In this document: piece after piece, positions 28,957 to 37,605 of the stretch
Numbering within the stretch: the first letter of the stretch is position 1
Layout: the number at the start of each line of letters is the position of its first letter
Source: Cellvibrio sp.
GTDB taxonomy: Bacteria; Pseudomonadota; Gammaproteobacteria; Pseudomonadales; Cellvibrionaceae
Length of the DNA stretch: 64,000 nt
NCBI GenBank assembly: GCA_016712405.1
Contig: JADJRD010000014.1
Coordinates: 310,001-374,000 of the forward strand
Reading direction: 5' to 3'
Program-made: the position numbers and the translations under genes
The notes under the pieces: generated by a model
What the model saw: the letters and a program-made list of their open reading frames with translations, nothing else
Told to the model about the DNA's origin: nothing
Database searches by the model: none

Positions 28957-29131
28957 AAACCCTGAGATGCTCGTGAACCAACATGTCCTTGAGCCGATAA
29001 ATGTAAATCCGGCAATATCTCGTTGAGTTTGGTGTGCATGTCCGCCTGACGGAAAGCCTAAAAAACCACAGGTATCGCCACCTTGAGCCTTTGGGTTCAA
29101 GGCCGGTTTGGTAGCGGCATTTCGGGGTTTC
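28957..29131 (+). ncRNA. ssrS: 6S RNA
   Basis: The ~175-base segment matches 6S RNA in order and wording: CCCTGAGATGCTCG, CTTGAGCCGATAAATG, GGTGTGCATGTCCG, CGGAAAGCCTAAAA, CACCTTGAGCC, GGGTTCAAGG and GCGGCATTTCGGGG. The 5' CCCTGAGATGC and 3' GGCATTTCGGGG arms pair to form the closing stem. It is located just after zapA, its conserved neighbour. It binds sigma-70 RNA polymerase in stationary phase. Ends are accurate to a few bases. Confidence 0.93.
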
Positions 29132-29206
29132 TTTTCAATATTTTTCTTTGTTGTTCTCATAACTGATCGCCTAATTTCGGCTATCACACCATATACATTC
29201 GTCATT

Positions 29207-29989
29207 ATGTTCAATAAATTTATTTATACCGGCTTGGTTATCTTATTAAGCGGCAGCTTGTACGCCTCTGATGTAAAAATAGGCCCGTCGTTTGATTGCA
29301 AAAAAGCAAAGTTAGCAATTGAAGTTGAAATCTGTAATGACGAAAGCCTCTCTTTGGCTGACCAGTTTATTCATGATGTGTATTCACTTTTAATCCGCAA
29401 CTCAGTCAATAAAGATGCAATCGTACGCGACCAAAAGGATTGGCTGTTTTCTCGGAATAATTACAAAGATGAAAATCGTAATTCTAGATTTTTAGTAGAG
29501 GCTACTCCAATGGGTGATCTCAGTATTTATTTTTCATTCCAATCTCGAGCCATGGAGCTATACGATAGGCTTGATGCAAAGTCTCAGCGAACAATAAGAG
29601 CTAAATATCTGAAAATATTAGGATTCGATGAGCCGCCATCTGATCCTGTTGAAAAGTATATTTTTGAATATAATTCAAATTCAGCCTTCTCGAATATGAT
29701 AGTTGATTGTTTGTATGCAAATTTGGAATTGATTAACAAGGATGAGCCAATTGTGGTCTTGTTGGAAACATACCACAGCGTTTGTGGTGGAAGCTCGATA
29801 CACTACACAGGGATAAATGTATATTGTTTAGAGAGTTCTGAGTTGGTTCCGATTAACACAGATAGTTTAAAAGAAAGCCACGAATTATCAGTGAAATACC
29901 CTGAGATAGATCAAGATGAAAAAATAGCGGGATTTTTGAATGATCTGCGATCCATGAAATTATGTGAGGCAACCACAAAGGTTCATTAA
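29207..29989 (+). CDS. Secreted protein with N-terminal LprI-like domain
   Basis: 260 aa from the ATG at 29207; the frame runs further upstream to 29108 but there it overlaps the 6S RNA. Signal peptide MFNKFIYTGLVILLSGSLYA. The LprI-like domain shows FDCKKAKLAIEVEICNDESLSLAD and DQKDWLFSRN. The rest is not recognised. It is a paralogue in domain type of the gene at 11989 and is inserted between 6S RNA and ygfA. Third positions look AT-rich compared with zapA. Confidence 0.72.
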   Translation: MFNKFIYTGLVILLSGSLYASDVKIGPSFDCKKAKLAIEVEICNDESLSLADQFIHDVYSLLIRNSVNKDAIVRDQKDWLFSRNNYKDENRNSRFLVEATPMGDLSIYFSFQSRAMELYDRLDAKSQRTIRAKYLKILGFDEPPSDPVEKYIFEYNSNSAFSNMIVDCLYANLELINKDEPIVVLLETYHSVCGGSSIHYTGINVYCLESSELVPINTDSLKESHELSVKYPEIDQDEKIAGFLNDLRSMKLCEATTKVH

Positions 29990-30051
29990 GATAATTTTCT
30001 ATTAAAGCGGGGCATCAAAATTGATTCACAATATCAGGTACCATTAATAAT

Positions 30052-30667
30052 ATGAGTGATGACGATTTTCTGAAAGAAGATTTGCGCAAAACCCTTCGTG
30101 TTGTTCGTAATGCAATCAGTAGCAAACAACAAGCAGAAGCCTCAATCAATTTGCTCAAGCAAATTCTTAAACTCCCAACATATTTAAAATCAAAACGTAT
30201 AGCCGCTTATTTATCGAGTGACGGCGAAATTGATTTGGAGCCTTTGATTCATCAATCTTGGGCGATGGGTAAAGAAGTTTATTTGCCGGTCATAAAACCG
30301 GGTAAATCACGCGAACTCTGGTTTGTCCTTTTCACCCCGGAAACCAAGTTGATTCAAAACCGTTTTAGAGTTTTCGAGCCCGACCCCCATCACAATCCAA
30401 AATTACCTGCTCATTTATTGGATATGGTTTTTACGCCCTTAGTGGGTTTCGATACCAACGCCAATCGCCTCGGTATGGGCGGCGGCTTCTACGACACAAC
30501 CTTCGCCTTCAAAAACAAAAACCCAAATCAAAACCTTTATTGATTGGGGTTGCGCACGAGTGTCAACGTGTGGAAAAATTGATGCGGAGGAGTGGGATGT
30601 GGGGTTGGATTTGGTGGTGACGGATATAGATTATTGCAACTGTCGTAAAGAATTAATCGTGCGCTGA
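30052..30667 (+). pseudogene. ygfA: 5-formyltetrahydrofolate cyclo-ligase, two frameshifts
   Basis: The N-terminal 163 codons carry the family features (RVVRNAISSKQQAEASINLL, AYLSSDGEIDLEPL, VFTPLVGFDTNANRLGMGGGFYD). Adding one A to the run at 30530-30533 continues as KPLLIGVAHECQRVEK, and one A to the run at 30574-30578 continues as KIDAEEWDVGLDLVVTDIDY. That gives a ~205-aa enzyme ending at 30667. It converts 5-formyl-THF to 5,10-methenyl-THF with ATP. The last ~11 codons overlap the convergent TOPRIM-like gene and are not family-like, suggesting the tail was replaced by an insertion. Either sequencing error or recent inactivation. Confidence 0.85.
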
Positions 30668-31218
30668 AGGCTTTCGGAGTGTTGTGCTGCACGAAAGCAA
30701 TCCCAATGCTCTTCGATTAATTCACTTAATGTATGGTTATAAGCTATTCCCTGATAACAATTACCATTGTCTACCCTTATTAGCTCATTTTTAGTTTTTC
30801 TTGATCCATATCTATTTATCAAATTAAGCAGAGACTGCTTGGGATCTACTAAAAGATCTGGATTATTAATAGGCTTTGCACGAGGAATAATTTTAATTAG
30901 GGAATCATGATCGGCTAACACCCAAGATTCAGATTCTCTTACTGCAATTCTAAAAATCAAATTATGGTTGAGCTTTAAGTTCTGAGTCCATTCTACTTTC
31001 ATACGGGGAGCGCACTCTTGTAAATCAAGATCGGCAATTATTAGTACATGCTTGTGTTGTGCGATTTCATTCCAGCTTTTCATCCTTGACTTAATATATC
31101 CAAATCCCTGCTTGCCCAAGGATTGGGTTATGGTAAATTGAGGCAATAATTGCTGAATAATTTTTTTACCTATAGCTTCACTTAAGTCATCTTCCGTAAC
31201 AAGAATCATATTTTCCAT
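30631..31218 (-). CDS. TOPRIM-like / DUF4276-like protein paired with ATPase
   Basis: 195 aa, no signal or membrane segment. It opens with ILVTEDDLSEAIGKKII (Glu9 as the expected first TOPRIM acid), has VLIIADLDLQE (Asp63 and Asp65 in a DxD pattern) and a third acidic motif, AVRESESWVLADHDSL. This layout is that of TOPRIM-type nuclease domains found in OLD, PARIS and DUF4276 proteins. The start overlaps the end of the ATPase gene by 13 bp, implying coupled synthesis. I infer an effector nuclease controlled by the ATPase. The exact family could not be confirmed. Confidence 0.65.
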   Translation of the reverse strand: MENMILVTEDDLSEAIGKKIIQQLLPQFTITQSLGKQGFGYIKSRMKSWNEIAQHKHVLIIADLDLQECAPRMKVEWTQNLKLNHNLIFRIAVRESESWVLADHDSLIKIIPRAKPINNPDLLVDPKQSLLNLINRYGSRKTKNELIRVDNGNCYQGIAYNHTLSELIEEHWDCFRAAQHSESLQRTINSLRQLQ

Positions 31219-32354
31219 AACCCCAGCTGTGTTACATGTGTTGGTTTTGCTTTTGGAAGTACAACCTCCGCGATAGAAAGTCCAGCATCCAAAGATAATT
31301 TTTCTTCCTCATTTAAAGATCTAACTTTGGTGCCGTCAGGGCCGCTCTCTAAAAGTATAACGCCACGTCCATCGATCCCTGGGTTACTAAGGAGGGCATC
31401 ACTGTGGGTGCTAATTATAATTTGTCTTTTGTGCTTCTTATTCCTTTGTAGTCGATGAATAATTAAAGGAATTTGCTTAACAATTTCACTGTTAAGTGAA
31501 ATTTCCGGCTCCTCTAAAAGAAGCAAAGCATTGCCCTCTAGTAGTGACCATAGTAACCCAAGAAGTCGTAGTGTTCCGTCAGAAAAATGTTCTTCTGATT
31601 GCCATCCGGCATTTGGTCTATGATGCTTATACAAAGCATGTAAATGTGGTTTTCCAAGCTCATCCTTGTCAAACTTCAATTCATCAAATTGCGGAACTGC
31701 TATTTTTAATGCCCCCCCAATTTTTTTTAATTTAGTTGCTCGGGTTTTTTCTGGTGTCTTTGCAACTCGTTCCATAAATCCCTGGCCGAAAGGATCTTCA
31801 GACAGAATCTGACCTCCAATTTGTTCGGAAAATTTTAGAAGCTGTGGAACAATATGCAGATAAGTTATATCTTCAAATAAATCTGCCAATTCCCTAAATT
31901 TTGAATTTGTTTGAATTTGTTCCAGATGAGTTTGAGTTAATAATTTTGAGTCTTTAAGATCAAATTCATTGGGGCGAGGAGTAATAACTTCTTTACCATT
32001 TTTCCATACACTTTCTCTTGTAATAAGAATTTGCTTTTTATTTGATTTGAATGCAAGTAGGTATTTCCATGTTGGCTCTTCATCTGCTGATTCTGATAAC
32101 GAAACCTCTATGGAAATCTCGGGATCTTGTCTAGCATGCAAGCAACGAATCTTGCTAATTCCACCTCGATCATCGACGGCAGCTTGAAGTCCTCCTCCCT
32201 TGGGCTTACTGATATCCCGTAAGAATCTGAACACATCCAACAAATTAGATTTTCCTGAAGCGTTCGGACCTAGAATATACGTAATATCTCTAAATTTTGC
32301 GTCAAACTCTCTAAAGTTCCGCCAGTTTTTTAATTTAACCTGAGTGATGAGCAT
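31206..32354 (-). CDS. AAA/ABC-type ATPase of COG4637/OLD-like group
   Basis: 382 aa. Walker A is GPNASGKSN (residues 29-37), a lid/coil insertion spans ~150-240, the signature-like FSDGTLRLLGLLW lies at ~257, Walker B LLLLEEPEISLN at ~277, and the switch His in IIISTHSDALL at ~316. This is the SMC/RecF-like ABC ATPase fold used in OLD, Gabija and PARIS sensors. It is the first gene of a two-gene unit with a TOPRIM-like partner. The unit sits between ygfA and ilvA, where most relatives have no such genes, consistent with a mobile defence cassette. Confidence 0.85.
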   Translation of the reverse strand: MLITQVKLKNWRNFREFDAKFRDITYILGPNASGKSNLLDVFRFLRDISKPKGGGLQAAVDDRGGISKIRCLHARQDPEISIEVSLSESADEEPTWKYLLAFKSNKKQILITRESVWKNGKEVITPRPNEFDLKDSKLLTQTHLEQIQTNSKFRELADLFEDITYLHIVPQLLKFSEQIGGQILSEDPFGQGFMERVAKTPEKTRATKLKKIGGALKIAVPQFDELKFDKDELGKPHLHALYKHHRPNAGWQSEEHFSDGTLRLLGLLWSLLEGNALLLLEEPEISLNSEIVKQIPLIIHRLQRNKKHKRQIIISTHSDALLSNPGIDGRGVILLESGPDGTKVRSLNEEEKLSLDAGLSIAEVVLPKAKPTHVTQLGLWKI

Positions 32355-32384
32355 AGGTACTCCAATTTGTGGTTAGGATATTTC

Positions 32385-33899
32385 TCAACCCAAAAAAAAC
32401 TTAAACGCCGGATTCTGCGTTTCATCCCAATAGGGATAATTTAAATCGCTTAAAAATATTTTTAATTCTGAATAATCTTTTTTAGGCACTTGCATACCAA
32501 CCAAAACGCGGGCAGATGCGGAGCCGTGGTTGCGGTAGTGGAATAGAGAAATATTCCAACGACCGGCGAGCTTATTCAAAAATGTGACTAATGCGCCCGG
32601 GCGTTCCGGAAATTCAAAGCGATAGAGAACTTCATCGGCAATATAGGGCGCGCGACCGCCGACTAAATGGCGAATGTGTAATTTTGCTAATTCATTTTCA
32701 GTCATATCAGTTACGTCATAACCCTGTTGAATTAAATCAGCAACTAATTCTTTCCGATCATTACCGCCAGCCGCAACCTGTACTCCAACAAAAATTCTCG
32801 CTTCGCTTTTATCAGCGTAGCGATAATTAAATTCGGTGATGTTGCGCTTGCCTAATGCTTTGCAAAATTCTTTGTAAGCGCCTGGACGCTCGGGAATAGT
32901 AACCGCCAAAATGGCTTCCCGTTGTTCGCCGATTTCGGTGCGTTCGCTGATATAACGTAGGCGATCAAAATTAATATTGGCGCCGCAATCAATTGCAACC
33001 AGAGTTTGCCCAGTAATGCCATGTTGCGCGACGTATTTTTTTAAACCGGCGACACTGGTTGCACCTGCTGGTTCGGCAATTGAACGAGTGTCCTCAAAAA
33101 TATCTTTAATGCCTGCACAAATTTCATCGGTAGTTACGGTCATGCACTCATCAAGGGTTTTGCGCAAAATGCGGAAAGTTTCTTCACCGATTTGTGCCAC
33201 CGCAATACCGTCAGCAAAAATTCCGACTTGTGATAACACTACACGTTTTTTCTTTTCCATTGCGGCAAACAAACACGCCGATTCTTCGGATTCCACAGCA
33301 ATAATTTTGGTTTCGGGTCGCAAATATTTGACATAGGCGGAAACGCCCGCTGCTAATCCGCCACCGCCGACCGCGATAAAAATCGCATCGATTTTTCCGG
33401 GATACTGTCGCAAAATTTCCATGCCGATAGTCCCTTGGCCGGCAATCACATCGGGATCATCAAAAGGATGTATATAGGTAAGCCCTTTTTCTTCGACCAA
33501 CTTTTTGGCATGGGTTGAGGCTTCATCGTAACTGTCGCCATGCAGTACCACTTTCGCTCCGCGCGCTTTCACTGCATCGACTTTAATGGCGGGCGTAGTG
33601 CGAGGCATCACGATAGTGGCTTTAATACCGAGGTGCTGAGAGCCCAAGGCAACGCCTTGAGCATGGTTGCCGGCAGAGGCGCAAATCACACCGCGATTGC
33701 GCTCTTCTTCGGTGAGCTGTAACAGCTTGTTGTAAGCGCCGCGTAATTTAAATGAAAACACTGGCTGTAAATCTTCACGTTTTAACAGGACTTTATTGCC
33801 TGTGCGCTGCGACAGAAGGCGAGCTTGGTCGAGAGGCGTTTCGATTGCCAGGTCGTAGATGCGCGGATTGAGTATGCGTTTTATGTAGGATTCGGTCAT
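32385..33899 (-). CDS. ilvA: Threonine ammonia-lyase, biosynthetic
   Basis: 504 aa. PLP-lysine motif SFKLRGAYNKL (Lys within SFK), glycine-rich phosphate loop VGGGGLAAG, and two C-terminal ACT-like regulatory modules (from ~330 and ~425), as in the isoleucine-sensitive enzyme. It deaminates threonine to 2-oxobutanoate, the first step of isoleucine synthesis. Divergent from rpiA, a conserved neighbour pair. Confidence 0.96.
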   Translation of the reverse strand: MTESYIKRILNPRIYDLAIETPLDQARLLSQRTGNKVLLKREDLQPVFSFKLRGAYNKLLQLTEEERNRGVICASAGNHAQGVALGSQHLGIKATIVMPRTTPAIKVDAVKARGAKVVLHGDSYDEASTHAKKLVEEKGLTYIHPFDDPDVIAGQGTIGMEILRQYPGKIDAIFIAVGGGGLAAGVSAYVKYLRPETKIIAVESEESACLFAAMEKKKRVVLSQVGIFADGIAVAQIGEETFRILRKTLDECMTVTTDEICAGIKDIFEDTRSIAEPAGATSVAGLKKYVAQHGITGQTLVAIDCGANINFDRLRYISERTEIGEQREAILAVTIPERPGAYKEFCKALGKRNITEFNYRYADKSEARIFVGVQVAAGGNDRKELVADLIQQGYDVTDMTENELAKLHIRHLVGGRAPYIADEVLYRFEFPERPGALVTFLNKLAGRWNISLFHYRNHGSASARVLVGMQVPKKDYSELKIFLSDLNYPYWDETQNPAFKFFLG

Positions 33900-34010
33900 G
33901 GTTTTAGGGTGTCATCAACAGAAAGCGCCAAGTGTAAACAATTTGTCAGTAACTGGCATCTTCGGATCTGTATAATGCGCGCATTCTATAATCTGGTGCC
34001 GTATTTCCAT

Positions 34011-34073
34011 AGTAGGGGCGCCGCTCGCTGCGCCCTGAATTACCCCGAGGGCGCGGCAAGCAGCGCCCCTAGA
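34011..34073. repeat. Palindromic repeat GTAGGGGCG...CGCCCCTAG
   Basis: A long imperfect inverted repeat between ilvA and rpiA: GTAGGGGCGCCGCTCGC pairs with the arm ending GCAGCGCCCCTAG, with an inner GCGCC...GGGCGC stem. It differs from the CCCTCCCC family. Its position 29 bp before the rpiA start places it in the 5' leader of rpiA. Confidence 0.7.
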
Positions 34074-34102
34074 GTAAAAAGATAATTTTCCGAGATTTGA
34101 TT

Positions 34103-34780
34103 ATGACTCAAGACCAATTAAAACAAGCTGTTGCCCGCGCTGCTATTGATTACATCAAACCCAAATTATTTTCCGATTCAATTATCGGTGTAGGTACAGG
34201 CTCAACCGCCAACTTTTTTATCGATTTTCTCGGCGAGATTAAAAGCCAATTTTCGGCAGCAGTCGCCAGTTCGGAAGCCTCCGCTATTCGTTTGAAAAAA
34301 TTGGGTATTGAAGTTCTCGATTGCAACTCAGTTAGCGAGCTGGTGGTTTACGTGGACGGCGCCGACGAAAGCAACGCACAATTGCATTTAATCAAAGGCG
34401 GCGGCGCGGCATTAACCCGCGAAAAAATTGTCCGCGCTGTTTCCAAAGAATTTGTTTGCATAGCAGATGAAAGCAAATGGGTTGATGTCTTGGGTAAATT
34501 CCCATTGCCTGTCGAAGTTATTCCCATGGCACGTTCTTATGTTGCCCGCGAAATTGTCAAACTCGGCGGCGCACCGGTTTATCGTGAAGGTGTGGTGACT
34601 GATAACGGCAATGTAATTTTGGATGTTTACAATTTAAAAATTACTGATGCCATCGCATTGGAAAATACACTCAACCAAATCACCGGTGTAGTCACCAATG
34701 GATTATTCGCGGCGAAAGGTGCGGATGTTTTGTTGTTGGGGGCTAAAGAGGGTGTTAGGACGATTTTTCCGAAGAATTGA
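34103..34780 (+). CDS. rpiA: Ribose-5-phosphate isomerase A
   Basis: 225 aa. Conserved IGVGTGSTANFFID, DGADESNAQLHLIKGGGAALTREKIV and GKFPLPVEVIPMA. It interconverts ribose-5-P and ribulose-5-P in the pentose phosphate pathway. Start ATG 34103; an upstream in-frame TTG at 34097 is less likely. Its stop abuts the stop of the convergent methyltransferase with no spacing. Confidence 0.96.
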   Translation: MTQDQLKQAVARAAIDYIKPKLFSDSIIGVGTGSTANFFIDFLGEIKSQFSAAVASSEASAIRLKKLGIEVLDCNSVSELVVYVDGADESNAQLHLIKGGGAALTREKIVRAVSKEFVCIADESKWVDVLGKFPLPVEVIPMARSYVAREIVKLGGAPVYREGVVTDNGNVILDVYNLKITDAIALENTLNQITGVVTNGLFAAKGADVLLLGAKEGVRTIFPKN

Positions 34781-35395
34781 TTATTTTCGTTGCATCACTG
34801 CATAGACAAAATGTTGTGTTGTATTAAAGGGAGTTTGATGCGTTTCTTTTTCCGTAGTGAGTAAATCAAAATCAGAGCTGAATTCTGCAAACAGTGATTC
34901 ACTGGAATAACGAACAATATTCAAGTTGCTGCACTTTTCGGGGCCATCATCAGCAAAAGTGGCTATGACTAAAAAGCCTTTTGCTTTTAATGCGTGTAAA
35001 AGATTTTTCTTATAAGCTTCGCGGGCCGGTTCATCCGTCAAGAAGTGAAACACGGCTCGGTCATGCCAGAGTTGATATTCATTTTTTGGTAATAATGTTT
35101 GTGTAATGTCAGCATCCAACCAACTGACCAAGCGGGCTTTTTCTGCCAAACGATTTTTAGTGATATCCAGTGCGGTTTTTGAAATATCCAATAACGAGAT
35201 ATTGGAATATCCGAGCCGCAACAAATCATCAACCAATATCGATGCGCCTGCACCTACATCAATAATCGAATCACTGGGTGATAGCTTGCAGGAGTTAATC
35301 AGAGATAAAGATTTGTCCGCATGGGGTTGAAACCAACTGACCGCATCAGATGATTTGGTTTGATAAACTTTTTCCCAATGCTCTTGATTCGACAT
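34781..35395 (-). CDS. Class I SAM-dependent methyltransferase
   Basis: 204 aa. N-terminal EHWEKVYQTKSSDAVSWFQPHADKSL and motif I SIIDVGAGASILVDDLL, followed by acidic motif II (WLDADITQ) and LWHDRAVFHFL. This is the TehB/UbiE-like small-molecule group. Substrate unknown. It follows metF by 5 bp, so it may be the last gene of the SAM-cycle operon. Confidence 0.85.
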   Translation of the reverse strand: MSNQEHWEKVYQTKSSDAVSWFQPHADKSLSLINSCKLSPSDSIIDVGAGASILVDDLLRLGYSNISLLDISKTALDITKNRLAEKARLVSWLDADITQTLLPKNEYQLWHDRAVFHFLTDEPAREAYKKNLLHALKAKGFLVIATFADDGPEKCSNLNIVRYSSESLFAEFSSDFDLLTTEKETHQTPFNTTQHFVYAVMQRK

Positions 35396-35400
35396 TCAGA

Positions 35401-36249
35401 TTACTCCGCCGTAATCATTCCCAAATTTTTCACAATCTGCGCGGTGGGTTCGGTTTGGTTCATGGTATAGAAGTGCAAGCCGGGGGCTTCGTTTTCTAAC
35501 AGCACGTCACACAACTCGGTAACCAAATCAACACCAAAACTTTTCAGGCTGGCTTCATCATCACCAAAATTTTCTAGAGCTTTGCGTAACCAGCGTGGGA
35601 TTTCGGCACCGCAGCTGTCAGAAAAACGGGTTAAATTTTTGTAATTGATGATGGGCATAATGCCGGGGTAAATCGGTTGGGTGATGCCGATTTTGTGGCA
35701 TTGTTCGATAAAATAAAAATAAGAATCAGGGTTGAAAAAATATTGTGTGATCGCGCTGTTGGCACCTGCGTCAAATTTTCCTTTCAAGTAATTCAAATCA
35801 GCGCCATAACTTTTCGCTTGTGGATGAATTTCTGGATAGGCAGCCACTTCAAGGTGAAATTGTTCGCCAAAATGTTTGCGGATAAATGCTACCAGCTCAT
35901 TGGCATAAACCAATTGATAAGCGCCGCCGACACCAGAGGGCATATCGCCGCGCAGTGCAACTATACGATCCACACCGGCATCGAGATATTCTTGAATTAA
36001 TTCTTTAATCGTTTCTTCATCGTCACCACCAAAGGATAAATGGGGGGCAACACTCACGCCTTCTTTTTTGAATTGAGTGACTATGCCTTTTGTGTTGTCA
36101 CGGGTTGATCCCCCCGCGCCATAGGTGACTGAAAAAAAGTCAGGTTCAAATTCCATTAATTTATCGCGAACCTGAAATAATTTTTCACGGCCTTCAGGTG
36201 TTTTTGGCGGAAAAAATTCAAAACTTAAACGCGGTTGTGAGTCTTGCAT
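35401..36249 (-). CDS. metF: 5,10-methylenetetrahydrofolate reductase
   Basis: 282 aa. LSFEFFPPKTPEGREKLF, DFFSVTYGAGGSTRDNT, VALRGDMPSG and QYFFNPDSYFYFIEQC are diagnostic. FAD enzyme that makes 5-methyl-THF for methionine synthesis. It lies downstream of ahcY in the sahR-metK-ahcY-metF order and is separated from ahcY by a palindromic repeat. Confidence 0.97.
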   Translation of the reverse strand: MQDSQPRLSFEFFPPKTPEGREKLFQVRDKLMEFEPDFFSVTYGAGGSTRDNTKGIVTQFKKEGVSVAPHLSFGGDDEETIKELIQEYLDAGVDRIVALRGDMPSGVGGAYQLVYANELVAFIRKHFGEQFHLEVAAYPEIHPQAKSYGADLNYLKGKFDAGANSAITQYFFNPDSYFYFIEQCHKIGITQPIYPGIMPIINYKNLTRFSDSCGAEIPRWLRKALENFGDDEASLKSFGVDLVTELCDVLLENEAPGLHFYTMNQTEPTAQIVKNLGMITAE

Positions 36250-36275
36250 GATGAGATCCTGAATTTGGTTTTTTT

Positions 36276-36380
36276 AATTCCCCTCCTTTGGAGGGGTGCC
36301 CCCGAAGGGGGTGGGGTGGTCAATCTTAAAAGCACCACCCCGTCAGGCTTTGCCTGCCACCCCTCCGGAGGAGGGGAATT
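36276..36380. repeat. Complex palindromic repeat between ahcY and metF
   Basis: An outer inverted repeat AATTCCCCTCC...GGAGGGGAATT encloses GGGGTG/CACCCC and GGCTTTGCC stems. It spans most of the intergenic space. It would form a strong hairpin in the operon transcript. Confidence 0.8.
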
Positions 36381-36394
36381 GTTGGTGCAAGTTT

Positions 36395-37534
36395 TTAATA
36401 TTTGTAACTTTCCGGCTTATAAGGCCCTTCAACTTCCACGCCAATATAGTCTGCTTGTTTTGCGGTTAATTTGGTGATGACGCCGCCGAAACCTTCAACC
36501 ATGTCTTTTGCGACTTCTTCATCTAATTTTTTAGGCAACACGCGCACGTATAAGTGTTCATTTTTTTGCGCAGCGGGAAGGTCAGCAAATTTTCTTTCGT
36601 ACAAATACATTTGTGCGAGCACTTGGTTGGCGAAAGAGCCATCCATGATGCGTGAAGGGTGACCGGTAGCATTACCTAAATTCACCAAACGACCTTCGGA
36701 CAAAATAATTAAATGATCGTTAGTTTTTTTATCGCGATAAACTTTATGTACTTGTGGTTTGACTTCTTCCCACTCCCAATTTTTGCGCATAAACGCGGTA
36801 TCAATTTCGCTGTCGAAGTGGCCGATATTACACACTACAGCGCTGCGTTTTAAAGCGCGCAACATGGCAGAATCACAGACATTCACATTGCCGGTTGTTG
36901 TTACGACTAAATCCGTTGTGCCGAGTACAGCATGATTAATGTCTTCGTATTTTCCGGTATTGATGCCGTTGTTGTAAGGCGACACAACTTCGTAACCTTC
37001 CATGCAAGCTTGCATCGCACAGATTGGATCAATCTCAGTAATTTTTACGATCATGCCTTCTTGACGTAAAGATGCCGCAGAACCTTTACCTACATCACCA
37101 AAACCAATCACCAAAGCTTTTTTACCTGCGAGTAAATGATCGGTACCGCGTTTAATGGCATCGTTCAAACTGTGACGGCAACCGTATTTGTTGTCGTTTT
37201 TACTTTTGGTAACCGCATCATTCACATTGATTGCAGGCACTTTTAACTGACCTTTTTTCAGCATGTCGAGTAAACGATGTACGCCAGTTGTGGTTTCTTC
37301 AGAAATGCCGTGAATTTTATCGAGCATTTGTGGATATTTTTCGTGAACGATTTGGGTCACATCACCACCGTCATCCAAAATCATATTGGCTGCCCAAGGC
37401 TGACCATCTTTCAAAATAGTTTGTTCGATACACCACCAAAATTCTTCTTCGGTTTCACCTTTCCAGGCAAATACTGGAATACCCGCAGCAGCAATAGCAG
37501 CAGCAGCGTGATCTTGTGTAGAGAAAATATTGCT
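36395..37534 (-). pseudogene. ahcY: S-adenosylhomocysteine hydrolase lacking its N-terminal ~100 residues
   Basis: The frame carries typical SAHH sequence from NIFSTQDHAAAAIAAAGIPV through the NAD-binding VIGFGDVGKGSAA to the C-terminal PYKPESYKY. It lacks the normal start and the first ~100 residues, including part of the substrate domain. The homology stops at ~37534, exactly where the GC-rich repeat CCAGGGGAGGGG begins. The open frame continues through the repeat toward metK without a normal start codon; only an internal TTG at 37414 could initiate. A full SAHH is 430-470 aa and is normally required. Most economical explanations: misassembly or deletion at the repeat. Confidence 0.88.
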
Positions 37535-37593
37535 TTGCCAGGGGAGGGGATTGAGCTTCTCCCCCTGGCAAGGGGGAGATTGAGAGGGGGTCT
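37535..37593. repeat. CCCCTGGCAAGGGG-type palindromic repeat at the ahcY break
   Basis: Two copies of the core CCAGGGGAGGGG / CCCCCTGGCAAGGGGGAG with a GAGCTTC loop, ending in GAGAGGGGGTC just before the metK stop codon at 37606. Same family as the repeats at 38819 and 46360. Confidence 0.85.
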
Positions 37594-37605
37594 TTTGAAA
37601 TAAAA

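Noticed and set aside
29108..29206. Upstream extension of the LprI-like protein
   Set aside because: Lies in the 6S RNA gene; a clean signal peptide begins at 29207.
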